Positions 34,690 through 45,104 of a stretch of DNA of 64,000 nucleotides are shown piece after piece. How positions within the stretch are numbered: position 1 is the first letter of the stretch; each line of letters opens with the position of its first letter. This DNA comes from Acorus gramineus (taxonomy: Eukaryota; Streptophyta; Magnoliopsida; Acorales; Acoraceae). The position numbers and the translations under genes are program-made. The DNA is taken from NCBI GenBank assembly GCA_030737835.1, contig CM060850.1, positions 13,663,563 to 13,727,562 on the forward strand, read 5' to 3'. Below the pieces are notes generated by a model. It worked only from the letters and a program-made list of their open reading frames with translations. It did no database searches and had not been told where the DNA came from.

Positions 34690-35530
34690 ATCCTTCGCCA
34701 TCGCTGTCTCCGTCGTGCCCTTGCCGTCGCCGTCGCCGTCGTGCCCCTGCTGTTGCCGTCGCCGTCGCCATCGTGCCCCTGCCACTGCCGTCGCCGCCCT
34801 TGTTGCTGCCGCTGACGCGCGCCGCCTCTGCCGCTGCTCGCGCAGCCCAGCCCTGCCTTGCTGCGCGCCCTGCCCTGCCCGGTGCCCTGCCGCGTGCCCA
34901 GCCCTGCCCTGCCCTGCCAGATGCCCTGCCGCGCGCCCTGCTGCGCCCTGCCGCGCCGTGCCCTGCTGCGCCGCGCCCTACCGCGCCCAGCCCTACCCTG
35001 CCCAATGCCCTGTTGCGCCCTGCCGCATCGTGCTGTGCCCTGTCGGGTCGCGCCCTACCGCGTGCCTTGCCCTGCCCTGCCCGGTGCCCTACCGCGTCAT
35101 GCCCTGCCGCGCGTTTGACCCTGCCCGGATTACCTGGGATCTGTCGCGCCCTACAAATCTGCCCGGGCACTGATCCGGTGATCCTGCCCAGATTTCCCAG
35201 GATTTGCTGGGACAGCTCGTGCCAGCCTGTATTGAGTGTTCCGAATCGTCTCGAGCGCCTGACCCGGCACCCGACTCGGACCCTGCCCAGCGACCCGACC
35301 CGGACCCTGCCCAGCGACCCGACCCGGACCCTGCCCAGTGAACCCGGCCCGACCCGAGCACTGCCCAGCGCCGAACCCGGACCCTGCCTGGACCCGACCC
35401 AGACCCTGCCCAGCGACCCGACCGGGACCCTGCCCAGCGAACCCGGCCCGACCCAGGCGCTGCCCAGTGACCCGACCCGGACCCTACCCAGCGGCCCGGA
35501 TCCGCGAACCCGGCCCGGCACCTGACCCGA
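34690..35530. repeat. GC-rich tandem-repeat leader of copia A
   Basis: Three repeat blocks: a CCGTCGCCGTCG block (34690-34800), a TGCCCTGCCGCGCCC block (34850-35120), and a CCCGACCCGGACCCTGCCCA block with about 21-bp period (35260-35500). Long frames on both strands here (up to 310 codons) come from the composition. It sits where a copia 5' leader and gag start should be. Confidence 0.8.
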
Positions 35531-35757
35531 GTCTGACCTCAGGTCAACTCCGGCCGCCCTCCGGCTCCTCCGGCAGCCCCCTGCCGCCACCGGCCGCTCG
35601 CCGCCACCTCCGGCACCTCCTTGAGACTCCGAATCACTAAATCGGTTATAACTTTCTCTCCGAAAGTCCGATTAAGGTGATCCAGGAGTCCATTTTGCTC
35701 GATTTTTGTGCTCTACGTCCTCGTCTGCTTCTGATCCTCATCCGAGTGGTTCTGCAC

Positions 35758-38700
35758 AATGTCAGAAACCAACGGCAACCCTACTCTTCCGACACCGGTG
35801 GCTTCGAAGGTATCTCGTCAGTCTACTTCGTCATTTATCTATGAGGGCATCTTGGGGGCCGCTCCTGCTACGAAAAGACAATGACCTTCTAAGCAGTGTT
35901 ATCAACCGAAAGGCCGAGGACATCATCTTCCTCCTATTGTCGCTACGACTGCTACTTCGATTGCCTCCATTCAGTCACACTCGGATATGCTTGTCCAGAT
36001 CAGTCAGCGCCTAGACCACCTGATTCTGCAGCAGTCACTTTCTGGTGCTTCTACTCCCTTTGCCTTGTCTTCTACTATGGGTACTCCTGCTTATTGGATT
36101 TTTTATTCGGGTGCCTCACATCACATGACTCCTGATAGTTCTATCCTCACTGCATGCTCACCTGCACCCTCACACCTCCCTTCGATTCATACTGCTAATG
36201 GCTCTCCTTTAGTCATCACGCAGTGTGGATCGATCACCACCACATCCCACCCTACTGGCCGCCTTTCATTACCATTTGTTTTGCATGCTCCTGAGCTTTG
36301 CATGAATCTTGTGTCTATTAGTAGATTGTGTGATTCTGGATTCACCATTACCTTTACCTCTTCTGGGTGTTCTGTGCAGGATCCACGTTCAGGGCAGAGG
36401 ATTGGTGTTGGTCGTCGGATTGGTGGACTGTATTATGTGGAGTATCTTTATCTTCCTGTACCTGATCCCTCAGTTTTCTGTGGCACTGTCACCTCTGATA
36501 CTGACTTGTGGCATAAGAGGTTAGGTCATGTTTCTGAATCTCGTCTTAAAGACCTTATTAAGTCTGGTGATTTAGGTCATGTTTCTTTCTCTCCTCTTTC
36601 TGTTTGTGAGGGCTGTAAATTAGCCAAACCTGTTGCTACTCCATTCCATTCTAGTAATCATCAGTCCTCTAGTCCATTTGAGCTTGTTCATTCTGATATC
36701 TGGGGTCCTTCTCATATCACGTCAAAGAGTGGTTTTTCGTATTATATCAGTTTTATTGATGACTATTCTCGCTTTACCTGGATTTATTTATTGCGTCATC
36801 GATCTGAGGTCCCAAAGATATATGAGGTCTTTACCACTATGATTCACACCCAGTTTCAGACTCGTATCAAAATCTTTAGGTCTGATTGTGCTCGAGAATA
36901 TATTTCTTCCACGATGCGTTCTCTTCTTCAATCTCATGGCACTCTCTTTCAGCAATCATGCCCTTATACTCATGAGCAGAATGGTGTTGCTGAAAGAAAA
37001 CATCGCCATATTCTTGAGACCGCTCGTTCCCTCTTACTTTCTTCTTCAGTCCCCAGCACATACTGGGCTGAGGCTGCTCTTCTATCTGTTCATCTTATCA
37101 ATATCACTCCCTCTTCTGTCCTCTCCGGTATGACTCCTCATGAGCGCCTTTACTCCTCCAAACCTGATTATAGCAGACTTCGCACTTTTGGATGTACTTG
37201 TTTCGTGCTTCTCCCTCCTCATCAACGCACTAAGTTGGCCGCTCGGTCAGTTAAGTGTGTATTCTTGGGGATTAGTTTCGAACACAAGGGATATCGCTGC
37301 TACGATCCTATTGGAGATCGTTTTTGGATAGCTCGTCATGTGTCATTTGTCGAAGATGTTCCCTATTTTTCTTCTACACCCACTGCCTCCTCTCCTCCGG
37401 TGCCTTCTCCTGTTCAGGTCTCCTATTGAGTCTCTACCTCTTCTCGGGCCGTCTGTTCTGCTTGAGCCCACTCCTAGTTCTGTTCTCCCTGAGTCTCATC
37501 TTGGCATTCCCACTGCTGACTCTCCTGGTTCTTCGTCTCCTCTTCACACTCCTGCAGCCAACCCCCATGGTCCTCCCTGTTCTCCTCCTATTGTGTCTCC
37601 TCTTGCTCCTTCCGCAGATGACTCCGCTGGTACTCCGTCTTCCACGGCTAACACACCTCCCTCTGATGTGGATCCTCGTCCCTTGACTCGCTACCCTCAG
37701 CGTGAAAGTCATCCCCCTGATCGTTTCAGTTTTGACTCTGGACCACTTGACCGATTCGGCTTTGCATCAGTGAGTACCTATTCTCCAGAATTCCAGGCCT
37801 ATCTCACCGCTATACATGCCCATCGTGAGCCCCGATCTTATCGAGAGGCAGTCGAGTACCCTGAGTGGCAGCAGGCCATGGCTGAGGAGTTTCAGGCATT
37901 TGAGTAGACACAGACCTGGGATGTTGTTCCCCTTCCGGATGGTGTTACCCCTATCAGCTGCAAGTGGATTTTCAAGATCAAGCATCGCCCTGATGGTTCC
38001 ATTGAACGACATAAGGCTCGTCTTGTTGCCAGAGGTTTCACTCAAGAGTATGGCATTGACTATGAGGAGACCTTTGCTCCTGTTGCTCAGATGACTACTG
38101 TTCGCACCCTTCTCGCGTTGTTACTGTTCGTCGCTGGCCTCTCTTTCAGATGGACGTGAAGAATGCTTTTCTTCATGGTGATTTATCTGAGGTTGTTTAT
38201 ATGCAACCACCTCCAGGTCTCAGCACTCCTCCTCAGCATGTTTGTCGTCTTCGGCGGGCTATATACGGACTGAAACAAGCTCCTCGTGCCTGGTTTGAGC
38301 GTTTTCGCAGTGTTATTCTGACAGCTGGTTTTGTTGAGAGCCACCAGGACCACTCTATGTTTGTGCGATCCTCATCGCAGGGGCGGGTAATCCTTCCTCT
38401 GTATGTTGACATGATTATAACTGGCGATGACTCTGCTGGTATTACTCGGGTCAAGAATCACCTCAGTCGACAGTTTCAGATGAAAGATCTTGGTACTCTT
38501 CGCTACTTCCTTGGTCTCGAGATTGCACAGAGTGATCGTGGGATTCTGCTTTCTCAACAGAAGTATACAGCTGACATTTTAGAGCGTGCTGCCCTCTCCG
38601 ATACCCGCAGTGCGGATACTCCTCTCGAGCTTAATGTGAAGCTTCGTCCTACGGATGGTGAGCTCCTCTCAGATCCTACTCGATACAGACAGATCGTGGG

Positions 38701-39346
38701 TCAGCTTGTGTATCTCTGCATCACTAGACCTGACATTGCTCATGCCGTCAGTATTGTTAGTCAGTTTGTCTCGGCTCCTCGATCAGTGCATTATGGTGCT
38801 CTTATGCGAATTCTTAGATATTTGCGTGGTACTATCACTAGATCGATCTATCTGTCATCCTCTTCGACTCTGGTTCTCAGGGCTTACACTGATGCTGATT
38901 GGGCTGGAGACCCGACCACTAGACGCTCCACCACTGGTTTCTGCATATTTCTCGAAGATTCCATCATCTCTTGGCGCAGCAAGAGAAAGGAGGTTGTTTC
39001 TCTTTCCAGCACTGAGGCTGAATATCGAGCCATGGCTATCACCACCAAGGAGATTGTTCATCTCAGACGTCTCTTGGTGGATCTAGGAGTTACTATGACT
39101 GGTCCTACTCCTCTTCACTGTGATAACCGGTCTGCTATTCAGATTGCTAGCAATCCGGTCTTTCATGAGAGGACCAAACACATTGAGATCGATTGTCACT
39201 TCGTTCGTCAGCACTTTCTTGCAGAGACATTATCGCTTCCGCATATCTCCTCTGCTGAGCAGCTTGCTGATTTCTTTACGAAGTCACATCCAATTCCTCG
39301 ATTTCAGTTTCTTCTTCGCAAACTCACTTTGTATGATCCACCGTGA
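35758..39346 (+). pseudogene. Copia A polyprotein (gag deleted, pol broken)
   Basis: ATG at about 35758 starts a gag N-terminus (MSETNGNPTLPTPVAS), then jumps to sequence beyond the zinc knuckle. Protease reads WIFYSGAS, with the catalytic Asp changed to Tyr. GAG-pre-integrase (LWHKRLGH, CEGCKLAKP) and integrase (HSDIWGP, RSDCAREY, EQNGVAERKH: D-D-E) are readable at 36500-37030. A frameshift falls near 37400, a stop at 37905-37907, and a shift near 38110. RT has [12 protein letters not shown], but its active site is YVDM instead of YVDD through loss of one codon. RNase H (YTDADWAGD, SSTEAEYRA, CDNRSAIQ) is intact to the stop at 39346. Confidence 0.9.
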
Positions 39347-39722
39347 GTTTGAGGAGGGCTGTTAGATTATATGTGTTATCTTATAATGTGTGTAGTGTAT
39401 TACACGTGTAACTCCTAGACATTTGTATATATAATGGGATTAAACCCTAAATGGAATACAAGGATTCCCATTATTTTATTCTCTGTTTCTATCAACATAA
39501 ATATAAACCAATAAATACAGATATAACTTAAATAATTATAGAAAATAAAATGACATGTACAGATATACCTCTTCCAACTATCTATCAACAACTTAGTCAT
39601 GTTCTTTCTCTTCCTTCCCCCATTCCCCTTCTCCTTCTCATTCGCCTGCTCCTTCTCCTCTCTGATCTCCTTCCCCTGCTCCTCCATCTGTCTGACCTCT
39701 TTTACCTGCTTCTTCTCCTTCT

Positions 39723-41330
39723 TCAAAGCTGCCCAAACTTGAAAGCATGCTCTTGCTCTTGGAGGAAGGCTAAAGCATTCCCGTACTTCTCCGTTCTCTC
39801 TTCCTCCAGTAATTCTCTCTCTCTCTCTTTCACTCCAAACAAGAAATGGTTATCCTTGCACAACTCGCGTGCCACCCCTTTGGCTTCACGCTTCAGGAGT
39901 TTTTTAAGGAATCACCAAGGGAATCTAGTAAAAGAAAGATATGCCTCTATAGGCCTAGAACACTTTGGTTGAGGAAAATATATAGTAAGAAAAATATCGG
40001 TCATTGCGAATGATATAGAGTAGAATGGAATGACATATCTTCGAACTTTGGATTTAGAAGTTTCATAGGCACTCGATCAATGATGCTCATTTACTTTCAT
40101 CTTTATCAGTTGACCAACATCTTCTATGGTCTCCCATAATGAATTAGGCAAGTTGTATAGTTATTTCACTTCTTCTAGCAAAGAACAGACAGGCAAGAAT
40201 ATTTCAGGGATCCTAAGTATATATGTTAACATATCCTCTAATTGCCTCAACTACAGAAACCAGTACACTAGCCCTGCAATTGACAATAAAAATATATGAC
40301 TACTCAGAAATCATGCATATCGTTAGCAAATACAGCCGATTCTTACTTGAAAGCATCCGAGTTGAAGGAGGAGGAATCAGTGCTGACCATAAGGAACTCT
40401 AGTGGACTCACCTCAGCTACAGAACTATGTAAACAGAGCCAGGCCTTTAGCATGAACTCCATTAAACCATAACCCTCGTACAACATGTCAACATAAAATA
40501 TATAAATCTTTAAGCACTTAGAATGGTACATTTTGATTTGGAAAGATCAAGAATGAAATTTACAAAATCATGCAATAAAATACAATGACTGCTGGAAATT
40601 TACTACCTCATATTGTGGATGCAACAATGTATCCCCCCTCTCTGGAGCTGATATTAGCAGAGCCCAAAAGAAGATTATGACCTCAGGATAAAATTTCCTT
40701 GATTGTTTGGTAACCTGAGAGACAAATATAATAGAAAAATAAGGCACAATATTGGTTGAGGAAGAATGCCTGAATAAGCATTGATGAGCTAGATACATTA
40801 GCTCAACATATTAGGGATAAAACCTTAACTATCCTAATTAGATGAATAAAAAAATAAAATAAAAAATTATCCCCACAACAGTTAAGGGCTTACCTGTAAA
40901 AAAAAGGTAGGTCTTGACATCAAGTATTGGTGTTGACTTACCCTATTATCGATAAAAATTGTCTCAACTACATATCCGAGTTGAAGGAGGAGGAATCAGA
41001 AATCATGCATATCATTAGCAAGTAACTCTAGTGGACTCACCTCAGCTACAGGACTATGTAGACAGAGCCAGGGCTTTAGCATGAACTCCATTAAACCATA
41101 ACCCTGGTACAACATATCAATATGAAATATATAAACCTTTAAGCACTTAGAATGGTACATTTTGATTTGGTAAAAGATCAAGAATGAAATTTACAAAATC
41201 ATGCAATAAAATATAATGATTGCTGGAAATTTACTACCTCATATTGTTGATGCAACAACGTATCCCCAAAGAAGATTATGACCTCGGGATAAAATTTCCT
41301 TGATTGTTTGGTAACCCGATGAGACAATAT
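39723..41330 (-). pseudogene. NOP14: NOP14-like nucleolar protein gene, 3' exons, broken and partly duplicated
   Basis: NOP14 works in 40S ribosome assembly in the nucleolus. Minus-strand pieces recall its C-terminal part: VTKQSRKFYPEVIIFFWALL (exon about 40713-40605, clean AG/GT borders), AWLCLHSSVAEVSPLEFLM (about 40440-40345), ASVLVSVVEAIRGYVNIY then, after a shift, RIPEIFLPVCSLLEE (about 40273-40160), and the basic end LLKREAKGVARELCKDNHFL...AFLQEQEHAFKFGQL (39920-39723). The exon block 40360-40740 is duplicated at 40977-41330. The N-terminal exons are absent to the right. The family call is from remembered motifs and is fairly secure. Confidence 0.7.
40360..41330. repeat. Direct duplication of about 350-380 bp (offset about 615 bp)
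   Basis: 40360-40640 and 40977-41260 share GAGTTGAAGGAGGAGGAATC, CTCTAGTGGACTCACCTCAG and GCATGAACTCCATTAAACC. The duplicated part spans two NOP14-like exons. The second copy has a deletion that fuses GTATCCCC to AAAGAAGATTATGACCTC. Confidence 0.85.
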
Positions 41331-42033
41331 TGTTTATTAAAATGACAAATATAATAGAAAAACATTAACAACCAGCTGTCTATATCGGTGGTTACATCTA
41401 CCATTATAATTAATTGCACTCATAAATGCTGGTCTTCGTGTTCCTCGTGCCCCAATTACATAAGACTCTGCACTCATAAATATAAATGAGCCTTGTTACT
41501 CAATCATTTATGTACCAATAATATATTTTAAGCCTTAACTTATGGGCTCTATTATAGATTCCATGAGGTGGTAAAGAAAGAATTCTTATTTTATCCTTTT
41601 GACAACCAATCCTCCAAAACAGTCAACGGTTCCGATTTTCATATTTATATCCGTGCAACATTAATTATTGTATGTCTTGATTTGGAGTGTTGAATTAAAT
41701 TCTTATTCTTTTAAATTTTTTTCTTTTAACTGATTTTTCCACGAAGAACACCTAGTAGTAAATCTGGATTTAGAAATTTGAAGTTACAAATTCGTTTTTT
41801 TTTTTTTTTTCAATTTGGATTTTATCCAATATTTTTAATGAATAGCGGATCTGTATCATTTTATCATTTTTTAAAAATCAACAAGCCATCCAATAAGATA
41901 ATGACACCTAATAGGACTTGTGAGTGAAGTTTATAATATGGGGCTTAGGTATCACTATTTTTATATATCTAAAATATGTAACTTATTTTTCAAATTTTAT
42001 ATAAATAATATTATTAAATTTATTGGAGCATAG
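41331..42033. other. AT-rich spacer before the sulfotransferase
   Basis: No gene seen. It contains a T-run (41796-41812) and the 5' flank of the gene at 42129. Confidence 0.45.
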
Positions 42034-42040
42034 TATAAAA
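42034..42040 (+). promoter_or_regulatory. Possible TATA box of the sulfotransferase
   Basis: TATAAAA 89-95 bp upstream of the ATG at 42129. Other AT-rich words nearby make this uncertain. Confidence 0.35.
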
Positions 42041-42128
42041 CATCATCTTAAATAAATAAATAAGGGGGCGATACCAAGAGGGTTTGTATCACATCCATCT
42101 CTCAGAATCCTCTCCTTTGCTTACCAAG

Positions 42129-43076
42129 ATGGAGAGTGAGGAAGGGGATGATATCTTTCAGTCCTTACCCGTCTTTGCGCCTGATAATGCTCTCTACCAA
42201 CTCTACCAATACAAGGGCTTCTGGACAACAAAAACACGTTTGCTAGAAATCCTTGCAGTCCATAACCAGTTTGTTCCACTCCCCACTGATGTCCTATTGA
42301 CTTCATATCCCAAATCAGGCTCAAATTGGCTCAAATCACTCATCTTCTCCATCATCAACCGCTCCACTTCAAAGGCTTCACTGCTCTCCACCCACCCATC
42401 TCACCTTGTCCCAAACCTAGAAATCAAAGTCTACAGAGGTGGCAAGCTTTTCATGCCTGAGTCATTAGAGAACTCAGGTTCATCAAGGAGGATTTTCAGC
42501 ACTCACATCCCTTACCATCTCTTACCTCCTTCCATGAAGGATTCCAATTGCAAGATCATTTACATCGCCAGGAATCCGAAGGACGTCATCGTCTCTCTGT
42601 GGCATTTCCTAGGATCGAACAAGAGTCTCCCCCCAATCACACTAGAGGAACTCGTCGATGGCATGTGCACAGGCGTGTTCAACCATGGACCGTATTTCGA
42701 TCACGTCCTTGGGTACTGGAAGGAGAGGTTGTCAGATGGTTCTTGTTCGAGGAGGGTGTTCTTCCTGACTTACGAAGAATTGAAGCGCGACACGGTTGAT
42801 CATGTGAGGAGGTTGGGGGAGTTCTTGGGTTGCCCGTTTGACGGGGACGAGGAAGTTGGGGAGATTGTGAGGATGTGCAGCTTTGAGCACCTGAGCAACG
42901 TGGAGGCGAACCAGTCTGAAGAGAAGATCCCTTATGGTACTTTTACTTATAAATCCTTCTTTAGGAAAGGAGAGGTTGGTGATTACAAGAACTGGCTTAC
43001 GCCGGAGATGATTGAGCGCATCGACAGGGTTGCGGAGGAAAAATTGAGAGGCTCCGGCCTCAGTCTCCTCGGTTAA
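42129..43076 (+). CDS. Cytosolic sulfotransferase (SOT), intact, single exon
   Basis: Transfers a sulfonate group from PAPS to a hydroxyl of a small acceptor; acceptor unknown. 315 residues, typical size. Lys62 lies in the PAPS loop YPKSGSNWLKSL; the usual text is PKSGTTW, so GSNW is a departure. His126 in FSTHIPYHLLP is the likely catalytic base. Arg147 and Ser155 in RNPKDVIVSLWHF bind the 3'-phosphate. The C-terminal FRKGEVGDYKNWLTPEM is the family's region IV (GDW is usual, here GDY). I chose the ATG at 42129: an upstream in-frame extension has no ATG, and ACCAAGATGG is a fair plant context. No intron is needed. It lies between two opposite copia elements of one family. This is the only intact non-P450 gene. 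Confidence 0.93.
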   Translation: MESEEGDDIFQSLPVFAPDNALYQLYQYKGFWTTKTRLLEILAVHNQFVPLPTDVLLTSYPKSGSNWLKSLIFSIINRSTSKASLLSTHPSHLVPNLEIKVYRGGKLFMPESLENSGSSRRIFSTHIPYHLLPPSMKDSNCKIIYIARNPKDVIVSLWHFLGSNKSLPPITLEELVDGMCTGVFNHGPYFDHVLGYWKERLSDGSCSRRVFFLTYEELKRDTVDHVRRLGEFLGCPFDGDEEVGEIVRMCSFEHLSNVEANQSEEKIPYGTFTYKSFFRKGEVGDYKNWLTPEMIERIDRVAEEKLRGSGLSLLG

Positions 43077-43113
43077 TATGCTTAATTGAAGGTCATCTGT
43101 GTTTCTACCTTTG

Positions 43114-43119
43114 AATAAA
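43114..43119 (+). terminator. Candidate polyadenylation signal of the sulfotransferase
   Basis: AATAAA 38 bp after the stop codon, followed by T-rich sequence near 43158. Plant signals are loose, so the position is indicative. Confidence 0.4.
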
Positions 43120-43740
43120 CACACATGCATGTAACTTCTGCTTTCACCATGCTTGTGTTTTTTTTTCATCTTTTGCTTGTTATGACCACTTGGTTGTGTC
43201 TTTAATGGGCTGTATGGCTTTTATTATTATTGTGTAATAATGTGGGATGAGTCATACAGCTTGTGTGACCAATTCCCTCCCCTGTTTGTTTCTCTGAAGA
43301 ATTGAATATGACTTTTTTTATTAATCTATATTATCTTCCATATATTATATTTGGCAAATACCACTGTTATATAATTTTCAAAATTTTGATCAATTTTTTG
43401 AATAATGAATATGGATAGCACGTATATCATAGAAACTTATATAAAGCTATGAAAATGTTTAGCTCCATTCCCAACTCAAATGAAGTGTGAACTCTTTTAA
43501 TTTTTAATTTTTATTTTTTTTAAATAGTATATCTCATTTAGTAAGGTATATACTTTTATAAGAGATGAAGTATATCTCTAATAAAGAAAGCATATGTATC
43601 CTTTATCAGACTACATGCGTAAGTAAAGAAAGCATATCAGCGCATTGAAGCATATATCTCACTAAGCTATATGCTTTCTTTATCGATGCACATATCCCCT
43701 ATAAAGGGCATACATATGTGGTTTGCATAAACTGCACAGA

Positions 43741-43778
<38 letters not shown>

Positions 43779-44391
43779 CCATTGTTTCCTTGAATCTAGA
43801 TGTAACAATTTATGGGCTGTATTGGAAAGCTAGCAGGTCTTTCTAATATTACATGAAAATTATCAGGACTCCACTGTCTTCAAGTTCAGGCCTTTGTTCC
43901 TCTATTCTAAATTAAGTCAAATATTTTATTCAAGTGCCTCTAGAAAGTAAAGCTTAATTCTTAAAGGATGTCCAATTTCCACTCTACTTTAGAATTCTTG
44001 AGGACTTCCTCTTCAATCAAACATGAATCAGTGTTAAGGAGTTTTGGGTTCTCTATAATACTCAGGTTATAGATTCTTTTAGCAAATTTGAATCTATAGC
44101 GAATTTGAAGATACATATGACCACAAAAAAAATATGACAATTTTATTTGGCACCCAGAGGTAGCAGTCACAAGATTGTAGCCTAGTAACCTCTATACCAA
44201 ACTATACATCTGGAAGGTAAATTCAATCTAATATTAAACCTTTTATGGAAACCTGACATAATACTCCTGCACAGTTATTATGTTGTTGAGTTACCTAACA
44301 ATCATGTAAGTTTTCTTAGACTGGATGAATTTTTTTTTTCTCTGTCAAATAATGCTCATCTGCACCTTTTAATGCCAACAGACAAACAGAT
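43120..44391. other. AT-rich spacer with an (AT)n microsatellite
   Basis: About 33 bp of AT repeat at 43745-43777. The stretch before it (43500-43740) has GAAAGCATAT and ATATGCTTTC words in inverted order. No gene recognised. Confidence 0.5.
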
Positions 44392-44551
44392 ATTAATGGA
44401 GCAGAGGAAATCAAGATGCAATGCATGTAATGAAACAAAAAAGAAGTCAAACAAAATAAAACAATTACTCAATTAATGGAGCAGAGGAAATCAAGATGCA
44501 ATGCATGTAATGAAACAAAAAAGAAGTGAAACAAAATAAAACAATTACTCA
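44392..44551. repeat. 80-bp tandem duplication
   Basis: Two units, 44392-44471 and 44472-44551, starting ATTAATGGAGCAGAGG or its equivalent, with only one or two differences seen, so the duplication is recent. Confidence 0.9.
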
Positions 44552-45104
44552 ATTCATTTGTTCATCACCAAAAATCCACTCATTTCTTCCTCATCTTCTG
44601 GAAGGTCAGAAACAGACAAAAAAATCCACGTCCACACAAGAATATGACAAGATCAACAATGATATTATATTATTTCAGTAACAGAAAAGTACTACTGACC
44701 TTCACCGGGTTCTGGATTTAGTGATGCACATTCAGAGAGGATGTTAAAGTGGTTGTCCACTGAAATACACAACAGTAAAAAAAAAATCATAACAGCTACT
44801 CAACTAACTCTGCTTTTATCAACATCTAGGGTCATCTATATTGATAACATGATAATTAAAAAAAATTCAACATAACGGGGGCTTCACCCATGTGTCTTTA
44901 TAAAACAAACAAGCAGGAAACGATGAAAAGCGTTACTTTTATAATTTCATTCCCTTATGTTAGAAACAGAGAATAAAAAAATAGAATCCCTATATTCCAC
45001 TTAGGGGTTAGTCCCTTTATATATACAAAGATCTAGGAGTTACACGTGTAATACACTACACACATTATAAGATAACACATATAATCTAACAGCCCTCCTC
45101 AAAC

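Larger units (their letters stand above)
34505..39494 (+). mobile_element. Ty1-copia retrotransposon A (4990 bp)
   Basis: LTRs of 135 bp at 34505-34639 and 39360-39494, starting TGTTAGATTATATG and ending TCTATCA, with five differences (all transitions). Target duplication ACATA at 34500-34504 and 39495-39499. Primer site TGGTATCAGAGC at 34640-34651. A purine-rich GAGTTTGAGGAGGGC precedes the 3' LTR. Order inside: GC-rich repeat leader, tiny gag start, protease, integrase, reverse transcriptase, RNase H, which is the copia order. It cannot move by itself: gag is gone, protease and RT sites are mutated, and frames are broken. Confidence 0.95.

Noticed and set aside
34658-35590. 310-codon minus frame and overlapping 160-250-codon plus frames
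   Set aside because: All lie in the GC-rich tandem repeats of the copia A leader. Several frames on both strands are open at once, which is a compositional effect. The peptides are Gly/Arg/Val or Pro/Ala/Leu repeats.
42084-42128. N-terminal extension of the sulfotransferase
   Set aside because: The extension starts with TTG, not ATG. The first in-frame ATG (42129) gives a normal family length.
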